DNA of 5,053 bases from Thioalkalivibrio sp. Its GTDB lineage: Bacteria > Pseudomonadota > Gammaproteobacteria > Ectothiorhodospirales > Ectothiorhodospiraceae. Below the pieces are notes generated by a model. It ran no database searches. It saw nothing but the letters and a program-made list of their open reading frames with translations, and was not told the DNA's origin. This document shows positions 1 through 5,053 of the stretch, piece by piece; the stretch's first letter is position 1, and every line of letters begins with the position of its first letter. Made by a program: the position numbers and the translations under genes. The DNA is taken from the NCBI GenBank assembly GCA_007133115.1, contig SLNI01000266.1:1-5053 (forward strand). Reading direction: 5' to 3'.

Positions 1-285
1 TCCCGGGTCGTACTCATGGATCTCGCGCCACCCACGGCCGGCAACCTGCTCGGGTGGCTGAATGTGCAGGACCACCCGGACATCACCTACGACGCCGTGG
101 TTCGAAACACCGGTTTTCGCATGGGGGGCGACATCCTGGTACCCGCGTGGCGCCAGGATCTGAACCACGTCCCCGCGTTGCGCGGCCGCGCCACCGTGAT
201 TCCGAGCCCACTCGAGCACGGCCTCGATGCGGGCGATGCACGCCTGATCCTGGAACGGATCGCGGCTCACGACCAAGCCTCCTGA
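1..285 (+). CDS. C-terminal fragment of an unrecognised protein (5' end outside window)
   Basis: The reading frame is open from the first base and ends at TGA 283-285, giving 94 visible residues. A Met codon at 16 lies inside the open frame (preceded by Ser-Arg-Val-Val-Leu) and has no ribosome binding site before it, so it is probably internal. The visible part starts with a hydrophobic strand (RVVLMDLAPP), contains WLNVQDHPD and a later PSPLEHGLDAGDA segment, and ends in an amphipathic helix. A Trp-Asn strand followed by an acidic residue, with a His further on, is loosely like the C-terminal half of an alpha/beta hydrolase, but this is a weak guess and the nucleophile region would lie upstream. 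It converges on oxyR with only 20 bp between the stop codons. Codon choice (G/C third positions) matches the neighbours, which supports real coding. Confidence 0.6.
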   Translation, partial: SRVVLMDLAPPTAGNLLGWLNVQDHPDITYDAVVRNTGFRMGGDILVPAWRQDLNHVPALRGRATVIPSPLEHGLDAGDARLILERIAAHDQAS

Positions 286-310
286 CCGGGTACCGACCGC
301 GAGGGTCAGG
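281..310. terminator. Inverted repeat between convergent genes, possible bidirectional terminator
   Basis: CCTGACC at 281-287 is the exact reverse complement of GGTCAGG at 304-310, with a 16-nt loop, and each arm contains one of the two convergent stop codons. A competing stem pairs CCGACC (293-298) with GGTCGG (309-314). There is no T-tract on either side, so this is not a classical intrinsic terminator. It could still act as a hairpin that limits read-through or protects 3' ends. The function is inference. Confidence 0.25.
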
Positions 311-1250
311 TCGGGCGCTGGCCGGGCTGAATGAACTCCACGCAACTCAGCCCGGTGTCCAGCACCGCGCGCCGCAGGGCCTCAATGGCCTGCGGACGGG
401 GAAAGCTGCTGCGCCACGCGAGCGCCACGCGCCGGCTCGGCACCGGCTCCTCGAAACGACGCACAGCCAACAGACGCTGCGCATAGCGATCGGCTCCCGC
501 AGCCGTGCAGGGCAGGATGGTCACCCCCATGCCCGACGCCACCATGTGGCGGATGGTTTCCAGGGAAGACCCCTGCAGGTTGCTCGATCCGCTGCCCTCG
601 GTACTGGCGACGCGCAGGCAGCGCGGGCACAGATCCAACACCTGGTCACGGAAGCAGTGTCCCGCTCCGAGCAGAAGGAGGTTCGCGTCCGCCAGACTGT
701 CCAACGTGAGCTCTGAGCCCTGAGTCAGCGGATGAGCCTCGGGTAGCACCGCCACGAAAGGTTCGTCGTAGAGCGGCAAGGTGACCACGCCGGGTTCTTC
801 GAACGGCAACGAAACCACGATCGCGTCGAGTTCGCCGTCCTTCAGGCGGTCGCGCAGGCGGCCGGTGAAGTTCTCCTCGATCACCAGCGGCATCGCCGGC
901 GCTCGATCGTGCAGCACCGGGATCAGTTCCGGCAGCAGATACGGGGCGATCGTGTAGATCGCGCCCAGGCGCAAGGGTCCAAGCAATTGGTTCTGTTGCC
1001 TTGCTGCCATCTCGCGCAGGGCGGACGCCTCTTCCAACACCCGCCGCGCCTGCAGAATCAGCGCCTCGCCGGCGGGCGTCACCGTCACCTCGCCATGGCC
1101 GCGCTCGAACAGGGTGACGCCGAGTTCCTCCTCGAGCTTTCGCACGGCCACGGACAGCGAGGGTTGGCTGATGTGGCAGGCGTCGGCCGCGTGCCCGAAA
1201 TGCCGTTCCCGGGCCACGGCCACGACGTACCGGAGCTCGTTCAGCGTCAT
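306..1250 (-). CDS. oxyR: OxyR, LysR-family peroxide-sensing transcription regulator
   Basis: This 314-residue LysR-family protein (E. coli OxyR is 305) should sense hydrogen peroxide in the cytoplasm and activate antioxidant genes. The N-terminal winged helix-turn-helix covers about residues 1-60 (ELRYVVAVARERHFGHAADA, then HISQPSLSVAVRKLE); a linker helix follows to about 90, then the substrate-binding-like regulatory domain. Key OxyR residues fall at E. coli numbering: Thr100 (YTIAPYLLPELIP), His198, peroxidatic Cys199 (GHCFRDQ) and resolving Cys208. SSLETIRHMVASGMGVTILP (about 228-247) is also typical. An extra Cys211 makes C208-P-R-C211. The ATG at 1250-1248 has GGAG (1264-1261) 10 nt upstream and overlaps the stop of the preceding DUF3301 gene as ATGA, so translation is probably coupled. 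No clear OxyR operator is visible upstream of the pair. The conserved sensing pocket makes another LysR paralogue unlikely. Confidence 0.96.
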   Translation of the reverse strand: MTLNELRYVVAVARERHFGHAADACHISQPSLSVAVRKLEEELGVTLFERGHGEVTVTPAGEALILQARRVLEEASALREMAARQQNQLLGPLRLGAIYTIAPYLLPELIPVLHDRAPAMPLVIEENFTGRLRDRLKDGELDAIVVSLPFEEPGVVTLPLYDEPFVAVLPEAHPLTQGSELTLDSLADANLLLLGAGHCFRDQVLDLCPRCLRVASTEGSGSSNLQGSSLETIRHMVASGMGVTILPCTAAGADRYAQRLLAVRRFEEPVPSRRVALAWRSSFPRPQAIEALRRAVLDTGLSCVEFIQPGQRPT

Positions 1251-1600
1251 GGCCGGTATTCTCCGTGGCTGGTCGGGGATTCCTCATCCAGCAGGCGCCC
1301 CCCCTTTGGCAGGTCCATGCTGACCCGATGCGTCCGTCGCCCCCGCAGGGAGAGTTCCCCAAGATGCCTTGCCTGACCATCCGACGAGAATTCGAAACGA
1401 TACAAGCGCACCAGGCCGAAGCGCCCCCGCACCCGTTCGATCCGGACCCCTGCAGGCACCACGCTCCCGTCGAGGAATTGCATTTCGGCGCGGGCACAGA
1501 GGTCGCGGGCGACAATCCGGGCTCGCTCGAGACTGCGCCAGGCATCGTTCAGGTAGACGACGCCGAGCACGAGGGCAAGAATGACGACAAGTCCGGTCAT
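1247..1600 (-). CDS. DUF3301-family small membrane-anchored protein
   Basis: A 117-residue protein of unknown function. It opens with a single hydrophobic segment (about residues 3-17, GLVVILALVLGVVYL), followed by the positively charged ERARIVARDLCARA and a compact, probably beta-rich, cytoplasmic domain (QFLDGSVVPAGVRIERV, then RLYRFEFSSDG). A short membrane anchor, a Cys-containing amphipathic helix, QFLD and a YRFEFS strand match the DUF3301 pattern known from Gammaproteobacteria. I chose the ATG at 1600 because it begins right at the membrane anchor, as in family members; an in-frame ATG at 1636 would add 12 residues and run further into the divergent control region. Neither start has a strong Shine-Dalgarno sequence. 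Its TGA overlaps the ATG of oxyR, indicating one operon with coupled translation. A link to peroxide defence follows from context only. Confidence 0.8.
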   Translation of the reverse strand: MTGLVVILALVLGVVYLNDAWRSLERARIVARDLCARAEMQFLDGSVVPAGVRIERVRGRFGLVRLYRFEFSSDGQARHLGELSLRGRRTHRVSMDLPKGGRLLDEESPTSHGEYRP

Positions 1601-1712
1601 GCCGGTATGATACGCGGAAGGTCGCGGCGTGCTCATCCAACCCGGGGTGCCATGCCGGACGGATTACCCACCCCGAAACATGCCCCGAGCGGCCCTGTTG
1701 CCGATGCGTCCG
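1601..1712. promoter_or_regulatory. Divergent control region between DUF3301-oxyR and the phosphatase gene
   Basis: This 112-bp stretch separates two divergent starts and must carry promoters for both directions unless they lie inside the genes. On the minus strand TATCAT (1612-1607) matches a sigma-70 -10 box at five of six positions, but no good -35 lies at 16-18 bp; TTGGAT is present with a 22-bp spacer, which is too long. The -10 ends only 6 nt before the ATG at 1600, so the transcript would be nearly leaderless. The same bases form a small odd palindrome, GTAT-G-ATAC (1605-1613). CATGCCGG occurs at both 1598-1605 and 1651-1658. I see no convincing plus-strand promoter and no full OxyR-type ATAG-N7-CTAT array. 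Confidence 0.35.
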
Positions 1713-2531
1713 ATGACCGAACCGTATGCCAATTTGCTCCAGCGCCTCCGCAGCATTGCGCGCGAGGAACTGTTGCCCCGTTTCCAGGGCGCACTCTCGG
1801 TGGCGGAAAAACCCGATGGAAGCCTGGTGACCAGCGCCGACCAGGCGATGGATGCGCGCTTCCGGCACGCCATCGACGAACTCTTTCCCGGCATGAACGT
1901 GCTCAGCGAGGAGCAACCACGCGATAAACAGAGTGCTTTGCTCACCAGCGGCGAGGATTTCTGGCTGGTCGATCCACTGGACGGCACGACCAATTTTGCT
2001 GGAGGCCTGCCGTTTTTCGCCGTATCGGCGGCGCTGATACGCGACGGCCGGGTCGAATTCGGCGCAACCTACGATCCGGTTCGGGACGAGCTGTTCAGCG
2101 CCCATCGCTCGCATGGCCTGCAGCTGAACGGCGAACGTCCACCCCCTCGTCGGTTCGAGGCGGAGCGTCTGGAGCATTGCACCGCGCTGGTCGATTTCAA
2201 ACGCCTGCCGCCGGCACTGGCACAGGCCCTTGCGCTACAGGCACCCTACCGTTCCCAACGCAACCTCGGGGCCTGCGCACTGGAATGGGCCTGGCTGGCA
2301 GCCGGCCGCGCCGACCTCTACCTGCACGGCGGCCAGGCGCTCTGGGACTGCGCAGCCGGTGCGCTGATGCTTACCGAATCCGGCGGGCACCTGACCGATC
2401 TCGACGGCGGCCCGGTTTTCCGACGATCGCTCAACAAGCCCTCGGCGATTGCCGCCAGTTCCCGAACCCTCCACGAACGCTGGCTGCGCTGGCTGGATGA
2501 GAAGCGGTGCGGCTGCAGCACCTCGGCATGA
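1713..2531 (+). CDS. Inositol-monophosphatase-family phosphatase (SuhB-like)
   Basis: A 272-residue soluble, Mg2+-dependent, Li+-sensitive-type phosphatase of the IMPase fold, probably acting on inositol or sugar monophosphates. The order of motifs is complete: KPDGSLVTSAD (33-43), metal-binding Glu pair SEEQ (65-68), the signature DPLDGT with Asp87/Asp90 followed by TNFAGGLPFFAVS, the YDPVRDELF strand (120-128), LGACALEWAWLAAGRADLY (185-203) and the second signature WDCAAG with Asp212. TTNF after DPLDGT fits the SuhB/IMPase branch; CysQ usually has TKEF and HisN TRAF. Upstream in-frame ATGs at 1629, 1680 and 1704 exist; 1713 puts the first helix where SuhB begins, but no start has a clear ribosome binding site. 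The tail ends in an unusual Cys-Gly-Cys (266-268). Whether this is the genome's true suhB (also a ribosome/NusA-associated factor) or a paralogue cannot be told here, so no symbol is given. Confidence 0.9.
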   Translation: MTEPYANLLQRLRSIAREELLPRFQGALSVAEKPDGSLVTSADQAMDARFRHAIDELFPGMNVLSEEQPRDKQSALLTSGEDFWLVDPLDGTTNFAGGLPFFAVSAALIRDGRVEFGATYDPVRDELFSAHRSHGLQLNGERPPPRRFEAERLEHCTALVDFKRLPPALAQALALQAPYRSQRNLGACALEWAWLAAGRADLYLHGGQALWDCAAGALMLTESGGHLTDLDGGPVFRRSLNKPSAIAASSRTLHERWLRWLDEKRCGCSTSA

Positions 2532-2631
2532 CTTCTCACGTGGCGCGCGAGGTCTCGACAAACCGAGCCGGTTCGCCCTTCTCAGTCTTTCCCGCTAGGA
2601 TGGTCGGCTGTTTGCCTTACTCCGAAGACCG
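2532..2631 (+). other. 100-bp intergenic region with weak hairpin and weak promoter-like bases
   Basis: The gap between the phosphatase stop and the TraB-family start contains a small stem, AACCG-agc-CGGTT (2561-2573), followed by a pyrimidine-rich tract (2575-2593) without a clean T-run, so a terminator is only weakly suggested. TAGGAT at 2596-2601 resembles a -10 box, with a poor -35 (TTCGCC, 2572-2577) 18 bp before it. The spacing makes an independent promoter for the downstream gene reasonable, but sequence support is thin. Confidence 0.25.
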
Positions 2632-3852
2632 ATGAGCGACACCATCCAGGCATTGCTGGCCCAGGAACCGCACCTGCGGATGCAGTTGGGCGAGACCGAG
2701 ATCGTGCTGTTGGGCACCGCGCACGTTTCCCCGACCAGTGCCCGCACGGTGGCCGATCTCGTCGCGAGCGGCGCATTCGACACGGTGGCGATCGAACTCT
2801 GCATGAGTCGCCAGCAGGCGATGCTGGACCCCGACGCCATGAGCAAGCTGGACCTGTTCAGCGTGATCCGGCGCGGGCAGGCCCCGATGGTCGCCGCCAG
2901 CCTGGCGCTGGGCGCCTACCAGCAGCGCCTCGCCGAGCAATACGGCATCGAGCCCGGCGCGGAGATGCGTGCGGCGATCGACGGCGCACTGGATCAGGGC
3001 CTGCCTCTGGCCCTGATCGATCGCGACATCGGGCTGACCCTGCGCCGCGCCTACCGCTCGGTACCCTGGTGGCAACGCATGGGTCTGGTCGGCGGACTGT
3101 TCGCCAGCGTGATGAGCCGGGAGAAAATCGACGAGTCCGAGATCGAGCGGCTGAAGCAGGGTGACATGCTCGAGTCCACGTTCAGCGAATTCGCCGAGCA
3201 GTCGCGAGAGCTCTATCTGCCGCTCATCGACGAACGGGACCGTTACATGGCGGCGCACCTGCGCAGGCTGGCCGAGGGGACCGAATCCCGCCGAATTCTC
3301 GCCGTTGTGGGCGCCGGGCATCTGAAGGGCATCGAACGCTATGCCACACTCGAGCAGCAGCCACCTGATCAGATCCTGGACCAGCTCGACCAGTCCCCTC
3401 CGCGGGCGCGCTGGCCCCGCTACGTGCCCTGGATCGTGGTGGGCATCATCCTGCTGGGCTTCGTCATCGGCTTCTCCCGCAACACCGAACTCGGCCTGCA
3501 GATGGTGCTGGACTGGGTGATGATCAACGGCGGTCTGGCCGCGGTGGGGGGCATCATCGCGCTGGCACACCCGGTGACCATCTTGACCGCCGCCCTCGCA
3601 GCCCCGCTAACCTCGCTGAATCCGACCATCGGGGTCGGCTTCGTGGCCGCGGCGGTCGAGCTCTACCTGCGCAAACCGCAAGTCGGGGATTTCGCGCGAC
3701 TGCGGAAGGACACGACCAACCCGAAGGGGTGGTGGAGCAACCGGGTATCCCGGGTCCTGCTCGTATTTCTGCTCACGACCCTCGGTTCCGCCATGGGGAC
3801 CTACATCGGTGGCGCGCGCATTTTCGGGCACCTGTTCGGAAACTCCGGCTGA
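2632..3852 (+). CDS. TraB/PrgY/Tiki-superfamily membrane protein (TraB family)
   Basis: A 406-residue two-part protein. The N-terminal soluble part (about 1-250) carries both GX2H motifs of the TraB/PrgY/Tiki/GumN superfamily: G28-T-A-H31 (VLLGTAHVSPTSARTV) and G227-A-G-H230 (LAVVGAGHLKGI). It also has the conserved VAIELCMSRQQAML segment (Glu55, Arg60) and the ERDRYMA helix (201-207). In Tiki and related proteins these His/Glu residues form a metalloprotease-like site; whether bacterial TraB members are proteases is unproven. The C-terminal part has about four membrane segments: 264-282, 293-312, a Pro/Ala/Gly-rich pair-like stretch around 315-343, and 374-394. PrgY in Enterococcus limits endogenous sex-pheromone activity, but chromosomal homologues like this one have no settled role. 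The ATG at 2632 is the first in frame; only a weak GAAG precedes it. Start, length and motif order are typical for the family, with no sign of truncation. Confidence 0.92.
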   Translation: MSDTIQALLAQEPHLRMQLGETEIVLLGTAHVSPTSARTVADLVASGAFDTVAIELCMSRQQAMLDPDAMSKLDLFSVIRRGQAPMVAASLALGAYQQRLAEQYGIEPGAEMRAAIDGALDQGLPLALIDRDIGLTLRRAYRSVPWWQRMGLVGGLFASVMSREKIDESEIERLKQGDMLESTFSEFAEQSRELYLPLIDERDRYMAAHLRRLAEGTESRRILAVVGAGHLKGIERYATLEQQPPDQILDQLDQSPPRARWPRYVPWIVVGIILLGFVIGFSRNTELGLQMVLDWVMINGGLAAVGGIIALAHPVTILTAALAAPLTSLNPTIGVGFVAAAVELYLRKPQVGDFARLRKDTTNPKGWWSNRVSRVLLVFLLTTLGSAMGTYIGGARIFGHLFGNSG

Positions 3853-3866
3853 AGGGGCTAACCGCC

Positions 3867-4361
3867 TCAGAGTCCGATACCGATTCCGATCCCGAAGCGC
3901 ACCCCGCCCCAACCTCGGGGTTCGCCGGCTGGACCGTCCGGCCAGAGGTGCAACTCTTCCACCTCGAGCACGGGAAAGCGGTACGGCACCTCACCGATCC
4001 GACCGTCCTCGAAACCACTGATCCGCCCGCGCGCGGTCAGCCAGCGCCCCACACGATGATCCACCGGATCCAGAAAGCCGGGCGCCCTCAGCAGGAAACG
4101 TCCATCCGTGGTGCCACCGGTTCGGGGTTCCTGGCCACGCAGCGGATAACTCACCACCTGGATCCAGGTCGCGTCCTCCAGGTTTCGCACCTCGACGATC
4201 ACACCGCCCCAGATCTGCATCGCGCCCATCGCGCCCCCGGCTGCGGCTGCGGAGGGAGAGACGGCCGGGTCCTGCACGGGAGCAAGTGGCGGTGTCGCGC
4301 AGGCGGAGAGCACGAGCAGAAGCGGGAGAACCCACGCCGATGGAACCCAACGAGCTCTCAT
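3867..4361 (-). CDS. Slp-family outer-membrane lipoprotein (second of tandem pair, Gly/Ile tail)
   Basis: A 164-residue Slp-family lipoprotein. A signal peptide (MRARWVPSAW, then a Leu/Val core) ends in lipobox L18-S-A-C21; Ala at +2 predicts transfer to the outer membrane. After a Pro/Ala-rich linker (22-48) comes the Slp domain: IWGGVIVEVRN (50-60), DGRF (86-89), PGFLDP (94-99), the RWLTARGRISG strand, IGEVPYRFPVLEV and HLWP. These line up block for block with the gene just upstream, so the two are paralogues. The start at 4361 is chosen because it sits directly before the lipoprotein signal and overlaps the upstream stop as ATGA; an in-frame ATG at 4412 would put 17 residues inside the upstream gene. 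The protein ends in a GIGIGIGL tail. E. coli Slp is induced by starvation and acid, but the role here is unknown. Confidence 0.88.
   Translation of the reverse strand: MRARWVPSAWVLPLLLVLSACATPPLAPVQDPAVSPSAAAAGGAMGAMQIWGGVIVEVRNLEDATWIQVVSYPLRGQEPRTGGTTDGRFLLRAPGFLDPVDHRVGRWLTARGRISGFEDGRIGEVPYRFPVLEVEELHLWPDGPAGEPRGWGGVRFGIGIGIGL
3874..3891 (+). repeat. Three tandem CCGATN hexamers encoding the Gly-Ile tail of the Slp paralogue
   Basis: CCGATA, CCGATT and CCGATC follow each other without gaps, flanked by a degenerate fourth unit (CCGAAG). Read on the minus strand they encode alternating Gly-Ile at the very C-terminus. The units differ only at the last base, as expected if the Gly-Ile alternation is maintained or recently expanded. 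Unit number may vary between strains. Confidence 0.6.
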
Positions 4362-4918
4362 CGCCACCCCGGATACCAGGGGTGCCAGGGAGAGCGATAC
4401 CATGGATTCCACGGATCCCAGAACGGATCCCTGAGAATGACGTCCGGTCGCGGATCGGGGACCGGCCAGAGGTGCACCGACTCCGCGGCAACTTCGGGAA
4501 ACGGGTACGGAAAATCGCCGATGCGGTCCAGTGCGACACCCGTCACGCGCCCGCGGACCGTCACCTCACGCTGCGGTGCATAGACCTGAGGATCCAGCAG
4601 TCCGGGAAAGAATGCACGGAAACGTCCTTCGCTGCGATCGCCGGATACCGGGCGCTGGTTGCGGTCCAGGGAACGGGTGACGATTTCGAGACGAGTACCA
4701 TCGACCTCGTTGGTCACACGCGCCACCACACCGCCCCAGACGACCACCTGACCGACTGCATCGCCGGGATTGGCCTGAATCTGTGTCACGCCGGGCTGCG
4801 TCTCGGGAACCGGCTGCAAAGCGTCGGGCACCGAGGCACAGGCGCTCACGAGTACAGCCAGTGCCCCGGCACACAAGGGCCTGCACCCGATCTTCACCCA
4901 CCTCTGCCCAGTCGCCAT
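4358..4918 (-). CDS. Slp-family outer-membrane lipoprotein (first of tandem pair, Trp/Pro-rich tail)
   Basis: A 186-residue Slp/YeaY-type lipoprotein. The signal peptide contains Arg and Lys residues before a hydrophobic core and ends in lipobox V24-S-A-C27 with Ala at +2, predicting the outer membrane. The Slp domain is clear: VVVWGGVVARVTN (58-70), SEGRF (96-100), PGLLDP (105-110), REVTVRGRVTG (117-127), IGDFPYPFPEV (133-143) and HLWP (149-152). After the domain comes a tail (165-186) with six Trp and six Pro in 22 residues. The ATG at 4918 has AAGGG (4933-4929) 10 nt upstream and fits the signal peptide; a GTG at 4972, directly abutting the previous gene's stop, would add 18 charged residues and is less likely. 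Its stop overlaps the next gene's ATG. The partial gene 54 bp upstream on the same strand suggests a longer operon. Confidence 0.9.
   Translation of the reverse strand: MATGQRWVKIGCRPLCAGALAVLVSACASVPDALQPVPETQPGVTQIQANPGDAVGQVVVWGGVVARVTNEVDGTRLEIVTRSLDRNQRPVSGDRSEGRFRAFFPGLLDPQVYAPQREVTVRGRVTGVALDRIGDFPYPFPEVAAESVHLWPVPDPRPDVILRDPFWDPWNPWYRSPWHPWYPGWR
4411..4431. repeat. Short 12-nt-period repeat in the Trp/Pro-rich tail coding sequence
   Basis: ACGGATCCC occurs at 4411-4419 and again at 4423-4431, exactly 12 bases apart and in the same reading frame. On the minus strand the copies encode successive Asp-Pro-aromatic/Trp steps of the lipoprotein tail (DPF, DPW), and the next unit (NPW) is a degenerate third copy. 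This suggests the tail grew by local duplication. Confidence 0.5.
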
Positions 4919-4972
4919 GTGGGTTCGACCCTTAGCACCGTCGCGACGTTCCCGGCAGATCCGGCGGAGCAC

Positions 4973-5053
4973 TCAGTCGGCCACGTCGAAGGACCGTCGC
5001 ATGAAGGCGGTCGCGCGCATCAGCGCATCGCGGGTGGCAAGATCGTCTGCGAA
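4973..5053 (-). CDS. C-terminal end of an unrecognised gene (rest outside window)
   Basis: On the minus strand the frame is open from the window edge for 26 codons to TGA at 4975-4973. The visible end contains DDLATRDALMRATAFMRRSF and finishes Val-Ala-Asp, which reads as an amphipathic helix with G/C-rich third positions like the neighbouring genes. It lies 54 bp upstream of the first Slp gene's chosen ATG on the same strand, so cotranscription is likely. Too little is visible to name a family. Confidence 0.5.
   Translation of the reverse strand, partial: FADDLATRDALMRATAFMRRSFDVAD

Noticed and set aside
54..716. Plus-strand open frame of 220 codons over the start of the window and oxyR
   Set aside because: It is out of frame with the partial gene at 1-285 and antisense to the conserved regulatory domain of OxyR.
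646..2177. Two further minus-strand open frames of nearly 300 codons (646-1545 and 1284-2177)
   Set aside because: They cross the oxyR, DUF3301 and phosphatase genes in the wrong frame, are low-complexity (Arg/Gly/Ala-rich), and conflict with well-supported proteins. They reflect GC bias.
2617..3570. Open frame of 317 codons on the minus strand opposite the TraB-family gene
   Set aside because: It is a shadow of the high-GC plus-strand gene: the plus frame has clear family motifs and membrane segments, whereas the minus translation is rich in His, Gln and Arg with no recognisable domain.
3853..3866. Terminator between the convergent TraB-family and Slp genes
   Set aside because: The 14-bp gap and its flanks show no stable stem followed by a T-tract on either strand; termination, if any, is not visible.
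3729..4583. Plus-strand open frame of 284 codons opposite the Slp pair
   Set aside because: Its translation is Arg/Gly/His/Ser-rich without domains, and the opposite strand encodes two clear lipoproteins with lipoboxes and coupled starts.
4919..4972. Promoter directly upstream of the first Slp gene (TGCTAAGGGT as an extended -10)
   Set aside because: The match is poor at the last three positions, no -35 is found, and the AAGGG is better explained as the ribosome binding site.
1..5053. Mobile element, phage, defence or CRISPR content
   Set aside because: No transposase, integrase, nuclease or repeat-spacer pattern is seen; composition and codon use look uniform, consistent with core chromosome.

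Overview
The window is ordinary, gene-dense chromosomal DNA from a high-GC bacterium. A DUF3301 protein beside OxyR, two Slp-type outer-membrane lipoproteins and a SuhB-like phosphatase together suggest a gammaproteobacterium, perhaps a Chromatiales/Ectothiorhodospiraceae-like lineage. That placement is inference from protein families and base composition; no rRNA or marker gene is present. I see no mobile element, tRNA, rRNA or CRISPR array.

Layout. (1) Positions 1-285 (+) hold the C-terminal end of a gene that begins outside the window; I do not recognise it confidently. (2) Converging on it is a minus-strand two-gene unit: a small membrane-anchored DUF3301 protein (1600-1247) followed by oxyR (1250-306). 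The two overlap by four bases (ATGA). The OxyR protein keeps the peroxide-sensing residues T100, H198, C199 and C208 at exactly the E. coli numbering, and has an additional Cys211. (3) Divergent from that unit are two plus-strand genes: an inositol-monophosphatase-family phosphatase (1713-2531) and a TraB/PrgY/Tiki-superfamily membrane protein (2632-3852). (4) Converging on the latter with a 14-bp gap is a minus-strand pair of Slp-family lipoproteins (4918-4358 and 4361-3867), again joined by an ATGA overlap. The first has a Trp/Pro-rich tail and the second a Gly/Ile tail. (5) Minus-strand positions 5053-4973 hold the last 26 codons of another gene, probably upstream of the Slp pair in the same transcript.

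How the genes work together. Only two functional units can be argued from sequence: DUF3301-oxyR (coupled translation, peroxide response) and the Slp pair (tandem paralogues, outer-membrane lipoproteins). The phosphatase and TraB-family genes share a strand but are separated by 100 bp, and no common pathway is evident. I found no convincing new biological system. The points most worth a second look are the CPRC motif in OxyR, the two ATGA-coupled pairs, and the diverged low-complexity tails of the Slp paralogues.
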